Shown in pieces: positions 1 through 5,733 of a stretch of 32,139 bases of DNA. The notes below the pieces were generated by a model. The model was not told the origin of the DNA. It did not search any database and was given only the letters and a program-made list of their open reading frames with translations. The DNA is from Bacteroidaceae bacterium (lineage in GTDB: Bacteria > Bacteroidota > Bacteroidia > Bacteroidales > Bacteroidaceae). Where the stretch lies: the NCBI GenBank assembly GCA_016280855.1, contig JAEEHP010000127.1:1-32139 (forward strand), in the 5' to 3' direction. The position numbers and the translations under genes are program-made. Position 1 is the stretch's first letter. Every line of letters starts with the position of its first letter.

Positions 1-413
1 CCGATCGCCTCCCTGAGTATGTCAGCCTTGCGGATTAACGTGACTGTAGTGTCCGTCTCGTTGGCGATGGTGGTGAAGGGATCAATTATGCTACTGGCAA
101 AATCGGAAAGGCTATAGATAGCGTTTCTAACGCCTTTTAGCTCAGAACTGCATTCGTCGCAATATAATTCTTCCAATTTGCTTTGCAGACGGTTGAGACT
201 ATCCAATGCCACATCACGGACATGTGTGTAGTTCTTTCGGTTTATACGTTCGTCGTCATCTACATCTTCGCTATGTTTATCAGCGAGATACAGCATCTCG
301 ATAGCAAATTTGTAGTCGCTAATCGTGTCAACGTAGTCAGACATACGACTATAAATTCCCTCAACGAAATCATACAATTCATCGAGGTCGTTCAGGCTGT
401 TAATTTGTTTCAT
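1..413 (-). CDS. Unrecognised protein, 5' part, runs off the window edge
   Basis: An ATG at 413-411 on the minus strand opens a frame without stops to the window edge, giving 137 codons. The N-terminus reads MKQINSLNDLDELYDF. The visible part is acidic (a DVDDDE stretch), rich in Leu, Asp, Ser and Tyr, probably mostly helical, and contains one CDEC cysteine pair. There is no signal peptide or membrane segment. I recognise no family. A good Bacteroidetes promoter about 40 nt upstream on the same strand supports it as a real gene. Base composition is more AT-rich than the PUL and T9SS genes, which would fit an accessory region shared with the adjacent restriction cassette (inference). Confidence 0.6.
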   Translation of the reverse strand, partial: MKQINSLNDLDELYDFVEGIYSRMSDYVDTISDYKFAIEMLYLADKHSEDVDDDERINRKNYTHVRDVALDSLNRLQSKLEELYCDECSSELKGVRNAIYSLSDFASSIIDPFTTIANETDTTVTLIRKADILREAI

Positions 414-451
414 AATCTTTCTTTTTAGTTTTAGGGGTTATTACTCGGGGA

Positions 452-483
452 CAAAGGTACGGAGAAAGGGAGAGGTGGACAAA
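452..483 (-). promoter_or_regulatory. Bacteroidetes-type promoter for the minus-strand gene at 1-413
   Basis: Read on the minus strand, a TTTG box (483-480) is followed after 20 nt by TACCTTTG (459-452), matching the Bacteroidales housekeeping consensus TTTG-N19-22-TAnnTTTG. It lies about 40 nt before the ATG at 413. Confidence 0.6.
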
Positions 484-596
484 AGAAAAAAGCGGCTTAA
501 AGCGGCGCGCCGCTTTATACCGCTCGGGCGAAATGATCTTTTGTGTTGCGCGCTGTTAATTTGTGATCTTTTGGCGTTTTATTGCAGGATTTTGTG

Positions 597-604
597 TTAC
601 TTTG
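597..604 (+). promoter_or_regulatory. Probable -7 box of the DpnD-like gene, nearly leaderless
   Basis: TTACTTTG matches the -7 consensus TAnnTTTG with one mismatch. Only 8 nt separate its TTTG from the ATG at 613, so the transcript would start a few nt before the start codon or at it. No convincing -33 box is seen at the standard distance, which lowers confidence. Confidence 0.4.
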
Positions 605-612
605 CAGGGCGT

Positions 613-795
613 ATGAAGAAGTTCTGCATCGAAGTGACAGAGGTGCTGCGCCGCTCCGTGGAAGTGGAGGCCGACAGCGTAGCGGAGGCCCTGAGACGGG
701 TCCGGCAAGCGTACCGCAATGGTCAGATCGTACTGGACGCTTCGGATTACGATCGAACAGAAATCGGCGCTAAAGATGAAAAAACAGGGCGGTAG
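613..795 (+). CDS. DpnD/PcfM-like small protein
   Basis: This 60-residue protein begins MKKFCIEVTEVLRR and contains VEADSVAEALRRVRQAYRNG followed by IVLDASDYDRTEI. The pattern (short beta strand, acidic helix, YRNGxIVLDxxDY) resembles the DpnD/PcfM family, small proteins found beside Dpn restriction genes and on conjugative elements, with no established biochemical function. A longer frame opens at 475, but the start at 613 fits the family length and follows a -7 box by 8 nt; the extra upstream residues look like translated promoter. It lies about 300 nt before the DpnII operon. Family assignment is by motif recall, not a search. Confidence 0.7.
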   Translation: MKKFCIEVTEVLRRSVEVEADSVAEALRRVRQAYRNGQIVLDASDYDRTEIGAKDEKTGR

Positions 796-819
796 TGATG
801 GCTTTTCGCAAGAAATCGT

Positions 820-827
820 TACCTTTG
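820..827 (+). promoter_or_regulatory. Possible second -7 box upstream of the DpnII operon
   Basis: TACCTTTG is a perfect -7 match, but only a weak TG pair (799-800) sits about 20 nt upstream in place of a TTTG box. It may be a weak extra start site for the restriction operon or a chance match. Confidence 0.25.
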
Positions 828-834
828 CACCGCT

Positions 835-866
835 TTTGTTGCTCTTCGTGAGCGCAGCTAACTTTG
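835..866 (+). promoter_or_regulatory. Main promoter of the DpnII operon
   Basis: TTTG (835-838), 20 nt, then TAACTTTG (859-866) match both boxes of the Bacteroidales promoter consensus at ideal spacing. Transcription would begin near 870 and give a leader of about 225 nt before the methylase ATG at 1098. Confidence 0.65.
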
Positions 867-895
867 TGGAATTAGATCGCAGTATCTAAGTTCTA

Positions 896-1025
896 AGAGA
901 CTTTTGACGAAAACAGTCCACCAAACTAAGTAGTTACAGAGAGTCTCTGGGGAATGCGGATACGCCTGTCTTGTATAGGCGTACCCCTTCCTTTCCATCT
1001 CTCTGTACAGGCTTCTGTGGTGGAC
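896..1025 (+). promoter_or_regulatory. Structured 5' leader RNA of the DpnII operon
   Basis: The leader can fold into three nested stems. P1 pairs 916-923 (GTCCACCA) with 1018-1025. P2 pairs 935-943 (TACAGAGAG) with 999-1007. P3 pairs 961-967 (TACGCCT) with 977-983, extended by GGGG 949-952 with CCCC 984-987 across an 8-nt bulge. All these pairs are perfect complements. Two alternatives compete with P2: 896-902 (AGAGACT) with 942-948, and 938-942 with 944-948. Such exclusive pairings are typical of regulatory leaders. I do not recognise a known riboswitch class. AAGGAG at 1090-1095 lies just before the ATG and outside the fold. Confidence 0.45.
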
Positions 1026-1097
1026 GGCCTTCGTTAAGTGGTGGAATAGGAGGAGGGTGCGCTTTCTTTATGTCCACGGCGAAACGACAAAGGAGCA

Positions 1098-1994
1098 ATG
1101 AGCACAGAAGCAAGACCTTTTTTGAAATGGGCGGGCGGCAAGGGACAGCTGCTGAGCCAGCTGTCGGCGCATCTGCCCGCAAGGATTCAGCATGAGCCGT
1201 TTACGTATGTCGAGCCCTTCGTGGGCGGCGGCGCAATGCTTTTCTTCATGTTGCAGCGTTTTGACAACGTGAAGAAAGTGGTGATCAATGATGTCAACGA
1301 GGATCTGGTGCTCGCCTATCGCACCGTGAAGGACGACGTGGAGGCGCTCGTCAGCCGCCTCGCAGCGATGGAAACGGCCTATCGCGCCGTCGCTGAGCAG
1401 GAGGGGCGCAGCGAGCTTTTCTACGAGGTTCGCGAGCGTTACAACCGTCGGCAGGGCGACGGCGTGGAGCGTGCGGCGCAACTCATCTTCCTCAACCGCA
1501 CATGTTTCAACGGCCTTTACCGCGTGAACCGTCACGGGCTGTTCAATGTGCCTTTCGGGCGCTACGCCAACCCTACGATCTGCCACGCCGAACTGTTGCG
1601 GGCTGACAGCTGCTTGTTGCAGCAGGCGGCGGTGGAGATACGCCATGGTGATTATGCCGACACGCTTCAATGCGCTGATGGCCTGACGTTTGTCTATCTC
1701 GACCCGCCCTATCGTCCCTTGGACGCCACGTCAAGCTTCACGGCATACGCCAAGGGCGATTTCAACGACGACGACCAGCGCGCCCTGGCAGCTTTTTGTC
1801 ATCGGTTGTCCGCCGAAGGCTGCCTGTGGATGGAGAGCAATGCGGACTGCTCGGCCAAGAATCCCGAAGACATTTTCTTCGAGGAGCTGTACCGTGATTA
1901 TCGCATCGATCGTGTCTCTGCCGCCCGCTTCATCAATGCGAATCCCGAGAAACGAGGCAAGCTTACCGAACTCATCATTAAGAACTATGAATAA
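1098..1994 (+). CDS. dpnM: DpnM-like D12-class adenine-N6 DNA methyltransferase (GATC)
   Basis: This 298-residue protein is an alpha-class (D12, PF02086) N6-adenine methyltransferase expected to modify A in GATC using S-adenosylmethionine. It shows FLKWAGGKGQ near residues 8-17 (motif X), YVEPFVGGGAM around 37-47 (motif I, cofactor binding) and the catalytic DPPY at 202-205 (motif IV). Length fits Dam/DpnM. AAGGAG just upstream supports the start. The stop overlaps the endonuclease start by 8 nt, indicating translational coupling in which the protective enzyme is made first. Specificity for GATC is inferred from the DpnII-like endonuclease beside it. Confidence 0.92.
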   Translation: MSTEARPFLKWAGGKGQLLSQLSAHLPARIQHEPFTYVEPFVGGGAMLFFMLQRFDNVKKVVINDVNEDLVLAYRTVKDDVEALVSRLAAMETAYRAVAEQEGRSELFYEVRERYNRRQGDGVERAAQLIFLNRTCFNGLYRVNRHGLFNVPFGRYANPTICHAELLRADSCLLQQAAVEIRHGDYADTLQCADGLTFVYLDPPYRPLDATSSFTAYAKGDFNDDDQRALAAFCHRLSAEGCLWMESNADCSAKNPEDIFFEELYRDYRIDRVSAARFINANPEKRGKLTELIIKNYE

Positions 1995-2808
1995 GGACTT
2001 TAACTTGTTTATGTCTCAACTTCAAGAGACGAATCAGACGTTGGATTTCTTCTGCGACTTCGACAAGATCTCGGCCAACGTGGCGGAGGTGGAAATGAGT
2101 CTGAACACGCTGAACTATCTCATCGGCAAAGACGATTTGCAGCGGGGCGTGGAGGAGATCTGGCAGCGCGACCCGGCTGTGTTCGAGGTGCTCGGCATAC
2201 TCATTGCCGTCAGGGACGAGGGCCGCAAGCCCGTCGTAGATAGCGCGGGAAATGTGGTGTTGCTGAAGAGCTATTTCCGCTCTGCAGCGAAGGTCTGCGA
2301 GTTCCTGCGGGAGACGGGCTTGGCAGAGATCTTCGCATCGCGCCGCATCAAGAATCTCGTGGACTATGTCTTTGGCATTGAGACGGGGCTCGACACGAAT
2401 GCGCGCAAGAACCGCAGCGGACATATCATGGAGAACACCGTGGCGAAGATTTTCGGCGAACATGGAATACGGTTCCGCCAGGAGGTCTATTCGTCGGAGT
2501 TCCGTGAGCTCTCGGTGCTGGGCACGGATGAGAAACGCTTTGACTTCTTCATCGAGACACCGGCGAAGAAATACCTCATCGAGGTGAACTTCTACAGCGG
2601 CGGCGGCTCGAAACTCAACGAAGTGGCGCGTGCCTATACGGAGCTGGCGCCGAAGATTAATTCACTGAAAGGCTTTGAGTTCGTATGGATCACCGACGGC
2701 ATCGGATGGAAGTCTGCGCGCAACAAACTGGAAGAGGCTTACAACACGATTCCCAGCGTCTATAACCTCACGGACATCGGCTCTTTCCTTGAACTTATAC
2801 GACAATGA
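1987..2808 (+). CDS. dpnB: DpnII-like type II restriction endonuclease (GATC)
   Basis: This 273-residue protein matches the DpnII/MboI endonuclease family (PF04556), which cleaves unmethylated GATC. The C-terminal half carries KRFDFFIE (Asp186) and then YLIEVNFYSGGGSKLNE (Glu199, Asn201), the PD-(D/E)xK-type core in which Asn replaces the usual Lys. This is followed by FEFVWITDGIGW, a strong family signature. The open frame extends back to 1690, but ATG 1987 overlaps the methylase stop by 8 nt and gives the family length; the earlier codons are antisense-frame shadow of the methylase. Its stop overlaps the next ATG by 4 nt. No truncation is seen, so the enzyme should be active. Confidence 0.92.
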   Translation: MNKDFNLFMSQLQETNQTLDFFCDFDKISANVAEVEMSLNTLNYLIGKDDLQRGVEEIWQRDPAVFEVLGILIAVRDEGRKPVVDSAGNVVLLKSYFRSAAKVCEFLRETGLAEIFASRRIKNLVDYVFGIETGLDTNARKNRSGHIMENTVAKIFGEHGIRFRQEVYSSEFRELSVLGTDEKRFDFFIETPAKKYLIEVNFYSGGGSKLNEVARAYTELAPKINSLKGFEFVWITDGIGWKSARNKLEEAYNTIPSVYNLTDIGSFLELIRQ

Positions 2809-3689
2809 TCACCCCGTACTACCGTTCCGCGGATCGTGATTTCACCCTCCTGCAGGGCGACTGCGTGGAGCTGCTCAGCCAATTCCGCTTTGAGTTCGAC
2901 GCCGTCTTCGCCGACCCGCCTTACTTCCTGTCGAGCGGAGGCATATCGATGCAGGCGGGCAAAGTGGTTTGCGTGGACAAGGGCGAATGGGACAAGGTGC
3001 GCAGCTCAGAGGAAGTCGATGCCTTCAACCGGGCGTGGCTCACGGAGTGCCGCAAGAAGCTGAAGCCGGGCGGCTCGATTTGGGTGTCCGGAACCTACCA
3101 TAACGTCTTCTCCGTGGCGCATCTGATGACGGAGCTGGGTTTTAAGATCCTGAATGTCATCACGTGGCAGAAGTCCAACCCGCCCGCTAACATCTCATGC
3201 CGCTTCTTCACCTACTCCACGGAATTCGTCATCTGGGCGCGGCGCGAGCGCAAGCGGACGCACGTGTTCAACTACGAACTCATGCGCCACCTCAACGGCG
3301 GCAAGCAGATGACCGACGTGTGGCGCCTGCCAGCCATAGCGCCATGGGAGAAGGTGGACGGCCGAAAGCATCCGACGCAGAAGCCGCTGTCGCTGCTCAC
3401 ACGCATCATCCTGGCTTCTACGCCGCAGCGCGGATGGGTGCTCGACCCCTTCTCGGGTTCTGGCACTACCGGTATTGCAGCCAACCTATGTGGCCGCCGC
3501 TACCTTGGCATCGAGCAGGACGCGGCGTTCTTAGACCTCAGCCGCCAGCGCCGCCAACGCCTCGAGGACGGCGACGTGTGGCGCAGCCACTGCCGCCATC
3601 TGCCCGACCTGCTGGCAGCACGGGAGTTCATGAGCCTGAACGCGCCCGAGGAAGTGGCTGAGGAGCCATGGGACGAACTGCCCTTCTGA
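2805..3689 (+). CDS. dpnA: DpnA-like beta-class adenine DNA methyltransferase
   Basis: This 294-residue protein is an N6-adenine methyltransferase with motif order DPPY (37-40) before DPFSGSGTTG (214-223), the circularly permuted beta class (N6_N4_Mtase, PF01555). In the classical DpnII system the second methylase, DpnA, methylates GATC also in single-stranded DNA and protects incoming DNA during transformation; that role here is inference from synteny. It contains GGSIWVSGTYHN and RKHPTQKPLSLL, both typical of the family. It overlaps the endonuclease gene by 4 nt and ends the operon. The C-terminal 60 residues are Arg- and then acid-rich and look like a family-variable tail. Confidence 0.88.
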   Translation: MITPYYRSADRDFTLLQGDCVELLSQFRFEFDAVFADPPYFLSSGGISMQAGKVVCVDKGEWDKVRSSEEVDAFNRAWLTECRKKLKPGGSIWVSGTYHNVFSVAHLMTELGFKILNVITWQKSNPPANISCRFFTYSTEFVIWARRERKRTHVFNYELMRHLNGGKQMTDVWRLPAIAPWEKVDGRKHPTQKPLSLLTRIILASTPQRGWVLDPFSGSGTTGIAANLCGRRYLGIEQDAAFLDLSRQRRQRLEDGDVWRSHCRHLPDLLAAREFMSLNAPEEVAEEPWDELPF

Positions 3690-3777
3690 GGACAGGGCCT
3701 ATCGTAACGCTTTCATGCGCCGAAACGCTCCCCAAACGTTAAATAAGTTCAAAATATGAGGCGCCATGATCCGACCA

Positions 3778-3809
3778 TTGGGTGCGGATCCACTTTTTTC
3801 ATACCTTTG
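3778..3809 (+). promoter_or_regulatory. Promoter of the winged-helix/unknown gene pair
   Basis: TTG (3778-3780), 21 nt, then TACCTTTG (3802-3809) match the Bacteroidales consensus. The TTTG lies 8 nt before the ATG at 3818, the same near-leaderless layout as at the DpnD-like gene. The 128-nt gap between the DpnA gene and this gene holds no other clear feature. Confidence 0.55.
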
Positions 3810-3817
3810 CATTCCGT

Positions 3818-4342
3818 ATGAAAAAACAAGAAATATTGACGCACAAGGAGGCGGTCAGGAGAGCGCTGGAGGAGCTTGGCGGAAGAGCCAGGCTTAAGGA
3901 CATTTACCCTCGCGTGATTCCTCGCATTAACTATAAGCCTAAAAGCGACATCGAAGCAACAATCCGCCGGCAGCTGTATACGACGCCCAAACTGTTCTGC
4001 AAAGTCGAGGGCATGAGGGGATGGTGGGAGCTCGTGTCGTATCACGAGGCATTGGCCGAAAGAGACAAGAAGATAGCCGGGCTGACGGCTCCGCATATCA
4101 CTAAAGATGAAATCATTAGAGGCTTCAACGACTTGGAGACGCTGACCGAGCGCATCTACGCCAGGAATTTCATGCAGCTCATGTTCCGCGGCAACAGCGC
4201 GTGGAACGAAGCCTACAATGAGATGAAAAAGGCTGGCTGCTTCAAGGAGCAACCGCCACGAGTCGTCATCAAGAACCCGCAGTTCGGGGCGATGTATGAA
4301 ATCACAGGAAACAACAAAGTGAATGTAACCAAGGACTTATAA
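3818..4342 (+). CDS. Unrecognised protein, probable N-terminal winged-helix DNA-binding domain
   Basis: This 174-residue protein starts MKKQEILTHKEAVRRALEELGG. The first 75 residues, with RLKDIYPRVI, SDIEATIRRQLYT and a WWELV strand, look like the winged-helix (HARE-HTH-like) domain often fused to or placed beside restriction enzymes. The remainder is a helical region I do not recognise. An in-frame start exists at 3782, but 3818 sits 8 nt after the -7 box and discards promoter-derived residues. The next gene begins on the last base of its stop (TAATG), so the two are coupled. A regulatory or defence-accessory role is inference from position. Confidence 0.7.
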   Translation: MKKQEILTHKEAVRRALEELGGRARLKDIYPRVIPRINYKPKSDIEATIRRQLYTTPKLFCKVEGMRGWWELVSYHEALAERDKKIAGLTAPHITKDEIIRGFNDLETLTERIYARNFMQLMFRGNSAWNEAYNEMKKAGCFKEQPPRVVIKNPQFGAMYEITGNNKVNVTKDL

Positions 4343-4782
4343 TGGCAAAGGAGCAGAAGACATTAGGCGTGACCTTCAAGGGCCCCGTCACATTCAACGG
4401 ACCCATGTTCGATATTCACGACAACAAGTTTGTCAAAGTCGTAAACAGCGGCGGGGAAAAGAAAGAGCGCCAAAGGGGCAGGTCACTGACGTCCGACAAC
4501 AAGCACGACATGCTGATCGTTGCGGCCGAGCAGCGCGAAGCCGTGCTCGAGGTGATACGATCTTTTGTCAGGGAGAAAAAGGGGAAAGATACCATCACCA
4601 CGTTCAAGGCGGCGAAGAAACTGGAACTGATAGCTGACATCCCGCCCGTCGCCATCGCCGAAAGCCAGTTCGGCTACAGCGGGGGAAAAAGTAACTATGA
4701 CGACTACAAAAACGGCCGCAGAACGATACTCGCGGAGGAAGTGGAAGCGCGAGAGAAGCAGCTGAAGAGGGCGATTGGCTAG
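4342..4782 (+). CDS. Unrecognised protein coupled to the winged-helix gene
   Basis: This 146-residue protein begins MAKEQKTLGVTFKGPVTFNGPMFDIHDN. The N-terminus is a short beta-rich segment with a repeated VTF-GP pattern, followed by a Lys/Arg-rich hinge, a helical middle (AVLEVIRSFVREKKG) and a C-terminal YDDYKNGRRTILAEEVEAREK helix. I know similar N-termini only from uncharacterised Bacteroidales accessory proteins. There is no signal peptide. The stop TAG runs into a G8 tract (4782-4789). The 1-nt overlap with the preceding stop suggests a fixed pair, possibly a two-component module (inference). Confidence 0.65.
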   Translation: MAKEQKTLGVTFKGPVTFNGPMFDIHDNKFVKVVNSGGEKKERQRGRSLTSDNKHDMLIVAAEQREAVLEVIRSFVREKKGKDTITTFKAAKKLELIADIPPVAIAESQFGYSGGKSNYDDYKNGRRTILAEEVEAREKQLKRAIG

Positions 4783-4789
4783 GGGGGGG
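4782..4789 (+). repeat. G8 homopolymer at a stop codon
   Basis: Eight G residues begin with the last base of the TAG stop at 4780-4782, followed by a 9-bp direct repeat (GATTGTCTA) in two copies. A length change would not alter the protein. Confidence 0.6.
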
Positions 4790-4823
4790 ATTGTCTAGAT
4801 TGTCTAGATTTGTTAATCCACCG

Positions 4824-4857
4824 CAAAGGTAGTGATTATTTTGATACGAGCAGCAAA
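4824..4857 (-). promoter_or_regulatory. Minus-strand promoter with no downstream gene
   Basis: On the minus strand, TTTG (4857-4854), 22 nt, then TACCTTTG (4831-4824) fit the Bacteroidales consensus. Downstream lies only the 3' end of the plus-strand gene at 4342-4782. It is either an orphan left by a rearrangement or the source of an antisense RNA. Confidence 0.4.
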
Positions 4858-4922
4858 AAAAGAGAAATAAAGACAATGACTAAAACGAAGACAATAGCTA
4901 CGCGGGACTATAGGCGGGTGGC

Positions 4923-5076
4923 TGAACGAATGTTCGTTAAAGTCGTAACGAACATTCGTTAGAGTCGTAACGAACATTCGTTAAAGGTGTAACGAACATT
5001 CGTTAGAGTTATAACGGATAAACGTTAATGGTGTAACGGATAAACGTTGAAGGTGTAACGGATGGACTTTGGAAAC
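4923..5076. repeat. 22-bp tandem array, seven copies, palindromic core
   Basis: Units start at 4923, 4945, 4967, 4989, 5011, 5033 and 5055, exactly 22 bp apart. Copies 2-4 carry the near-perfect palindrome AACGAACATTCGTT; copy 1 has the same core with the two central bases in reverse complement. Copies 5 and 6 carry AACGGATAAACGTT and copy 7 is degenerate. The 22-bp period is about two helical turns, so all sites face the same side of the DNA. There are no unique spacers, so it is not a CRISPR. It resembles an operator or iteron array. Confidence 0.85.
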
Positions 5077-5086
5077 CGGCTAAATC

Positions 5087-5166
5087 GGTTATTGCGATAA
5101 GCGAAAGTGGCAAATAATCGTTTATTCCGATAACCTTTTTAGGCAAAAATTTGGTTATTACGATAA
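5087..5166. repeat. 33-bp spaced triplet of GGTTATTNCGATAA
   Basis: Copies of GKTTATTNCGATAA begin at 5087, 5120 and 5153, exactly 33 bp apart, about three helical turns. Each core has TTAT and ATAA arms around four central bases. The sequences between copies are partly similar. It follows the 22-bp array with a 10-bp gap. Confidence 0.75.
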
Positions 5167-5182
5167 GTACCTGTTCTATACG

Positions 5183-5256
5183 CACAATTCATAATTCACA
5201 ATTCATAATTCACAATTCACAATTAATGCAACGAAGACGATAACGATAACGATAAC
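5183..5256. repeat. Simple direct repeats (CACAATTCATAATT and ACGATA families)
   Basis: 5183-5225 repeats CACAATT/CATAATT units; 5230-5256 repeats ACGATA three times after ACGAAG. Similar AACGAAGACGATAAC sequence recurs before gldK near 23200-23228, so these are dispersed intergenic repeats. No function is visible. Confidence 0.6.
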
Positions 5257-5259
5257 TAA

Positions 5260-5296
5260 CAACTCGTCAACTTGTCAACTCGTCAACTCGTCAACT
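5260..5296. repeat. AACTYGTC 8-bp tandem repeat, intergenic copy
   Basis: Four units of AACTCGTC/AACTTGTC in tandem plus a partial unit. The same element occurs inside the GH92 coding sequence (8483-8568), and a degenerate version lies before priA (29622-29663). Confidence 0.75.
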
Positions 5297-5321
5297 AAAA
5301 AAAGATAACGATAATAGGACA

Positions 5322-5720
5322 ATGAATATACAGGATTATCTGAATCAGGCTGACCGTTTTGCGGCCAACGCCGGCTGCAGGATCACAGAAGTCGATGAGC
5401 AGCATGCAGTGGCTGAGATGACGGTGACGGCCGAGCATCTGAACGGGGGTCATGTGTGCCAGGGTGGCGCTCTGTTCACGTTGGCGGATCTGGCGATTGC
5501 GGCCCTGATGAACGTCAGCGGCCAGCTCACCTTCGGCATCGCCAACAGCATCATGTATGTGTCGAGCGCCAAGGAGGGTGACGTGCTGCGTGCGGAAGCT
5601 GTACACGTGGCCAACCACCATAAGGTTCCCTCGGTGGAGGTGCGTGTGACGAATCATGCCGGCAACATCATTTGTCATGTCACCGGCATGGGGTATCGCA
5701 AAGCGGCTCCGATAGCGTAG
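5322..5720 (+). CDS. PaaI-family hotdog-fold acyl-CoA thioesterase
   Basis: This 132-residue cytoplasmic protein matches the PaaI/4HBT hotdog thioesterases, which hydrolyse acyl- or aryl-CoA thioesters. The central HLNGGHVCQGGALFTLADLA segment (residues about 44-63) is the family signature (HxNxxGxxHGGxxFxLAD), with Cys in place of one His. The C-terminal half gives the expected long strands (VSSAKEGDVLRAEAVHVAN and VEVRVTN). AGGA just before the ATG supports the start. The substrate cannot be predicted. It stands alone between the repeat region and the convergent GH76 gene, 13 nt away. I see no clear promoter; one may lie in the repeats. Confidence 0.87.
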   Translation: MNIQDYLNQADRFAANAGCRITEVDEQHAVAEMTVTAEHLNGGHVCQGGALFTLADLAIAALMNVSGQLTFGIANSIMYVSSAKEGDVLRAEAVHVANHHKVPSVEVRVTNHAGNIICHVTGMGYRKAAPIA

Positions 5721-5733
5721 CTCCCGCGAAGGT

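Noticed and set aside
183..428. Plus-strand 81-residue ORF
   Set aside because: It lies opposite the minus-strand gene 1-413, which has a promoter and an open frame to the edge; the plus-strand version has no start signals.
475..612. N-terminal extension of the DpnD-like protein
   Set aside because: The extension is Arg/Cys-rich, covers promoter-like sequence and exceeds the family length; the start at 613 is better.
934..1195. Short ORFs on both strands in the DpnII leader
   Set aside because: They overlap the structured leader and the methylase start, show no family pattern, and one is composed of repeat-like PPxPPLNEGR sequence.
1690..1986. N-terminal extension of the DpnII endonuclease frame
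   Set aside because: It overlaps the methylase gene in another frame and has no relation to the endonuclease family; ATG 1987 fits translational coupling.
4604..4876. Minus-strand 90-residue ORF after the orphan promoter
   Set aside because: It overlaps the accessory gene in antisense, has an odd Pro/Ser/Arg composition and no recognisable domain; its start lies upstream of the promoter box.
4923..5166. Possible CRISPR array
   Set aside because: Units are contiguous with no unique spacers, periods are 22 and 33 bp, and no cas gene is present.
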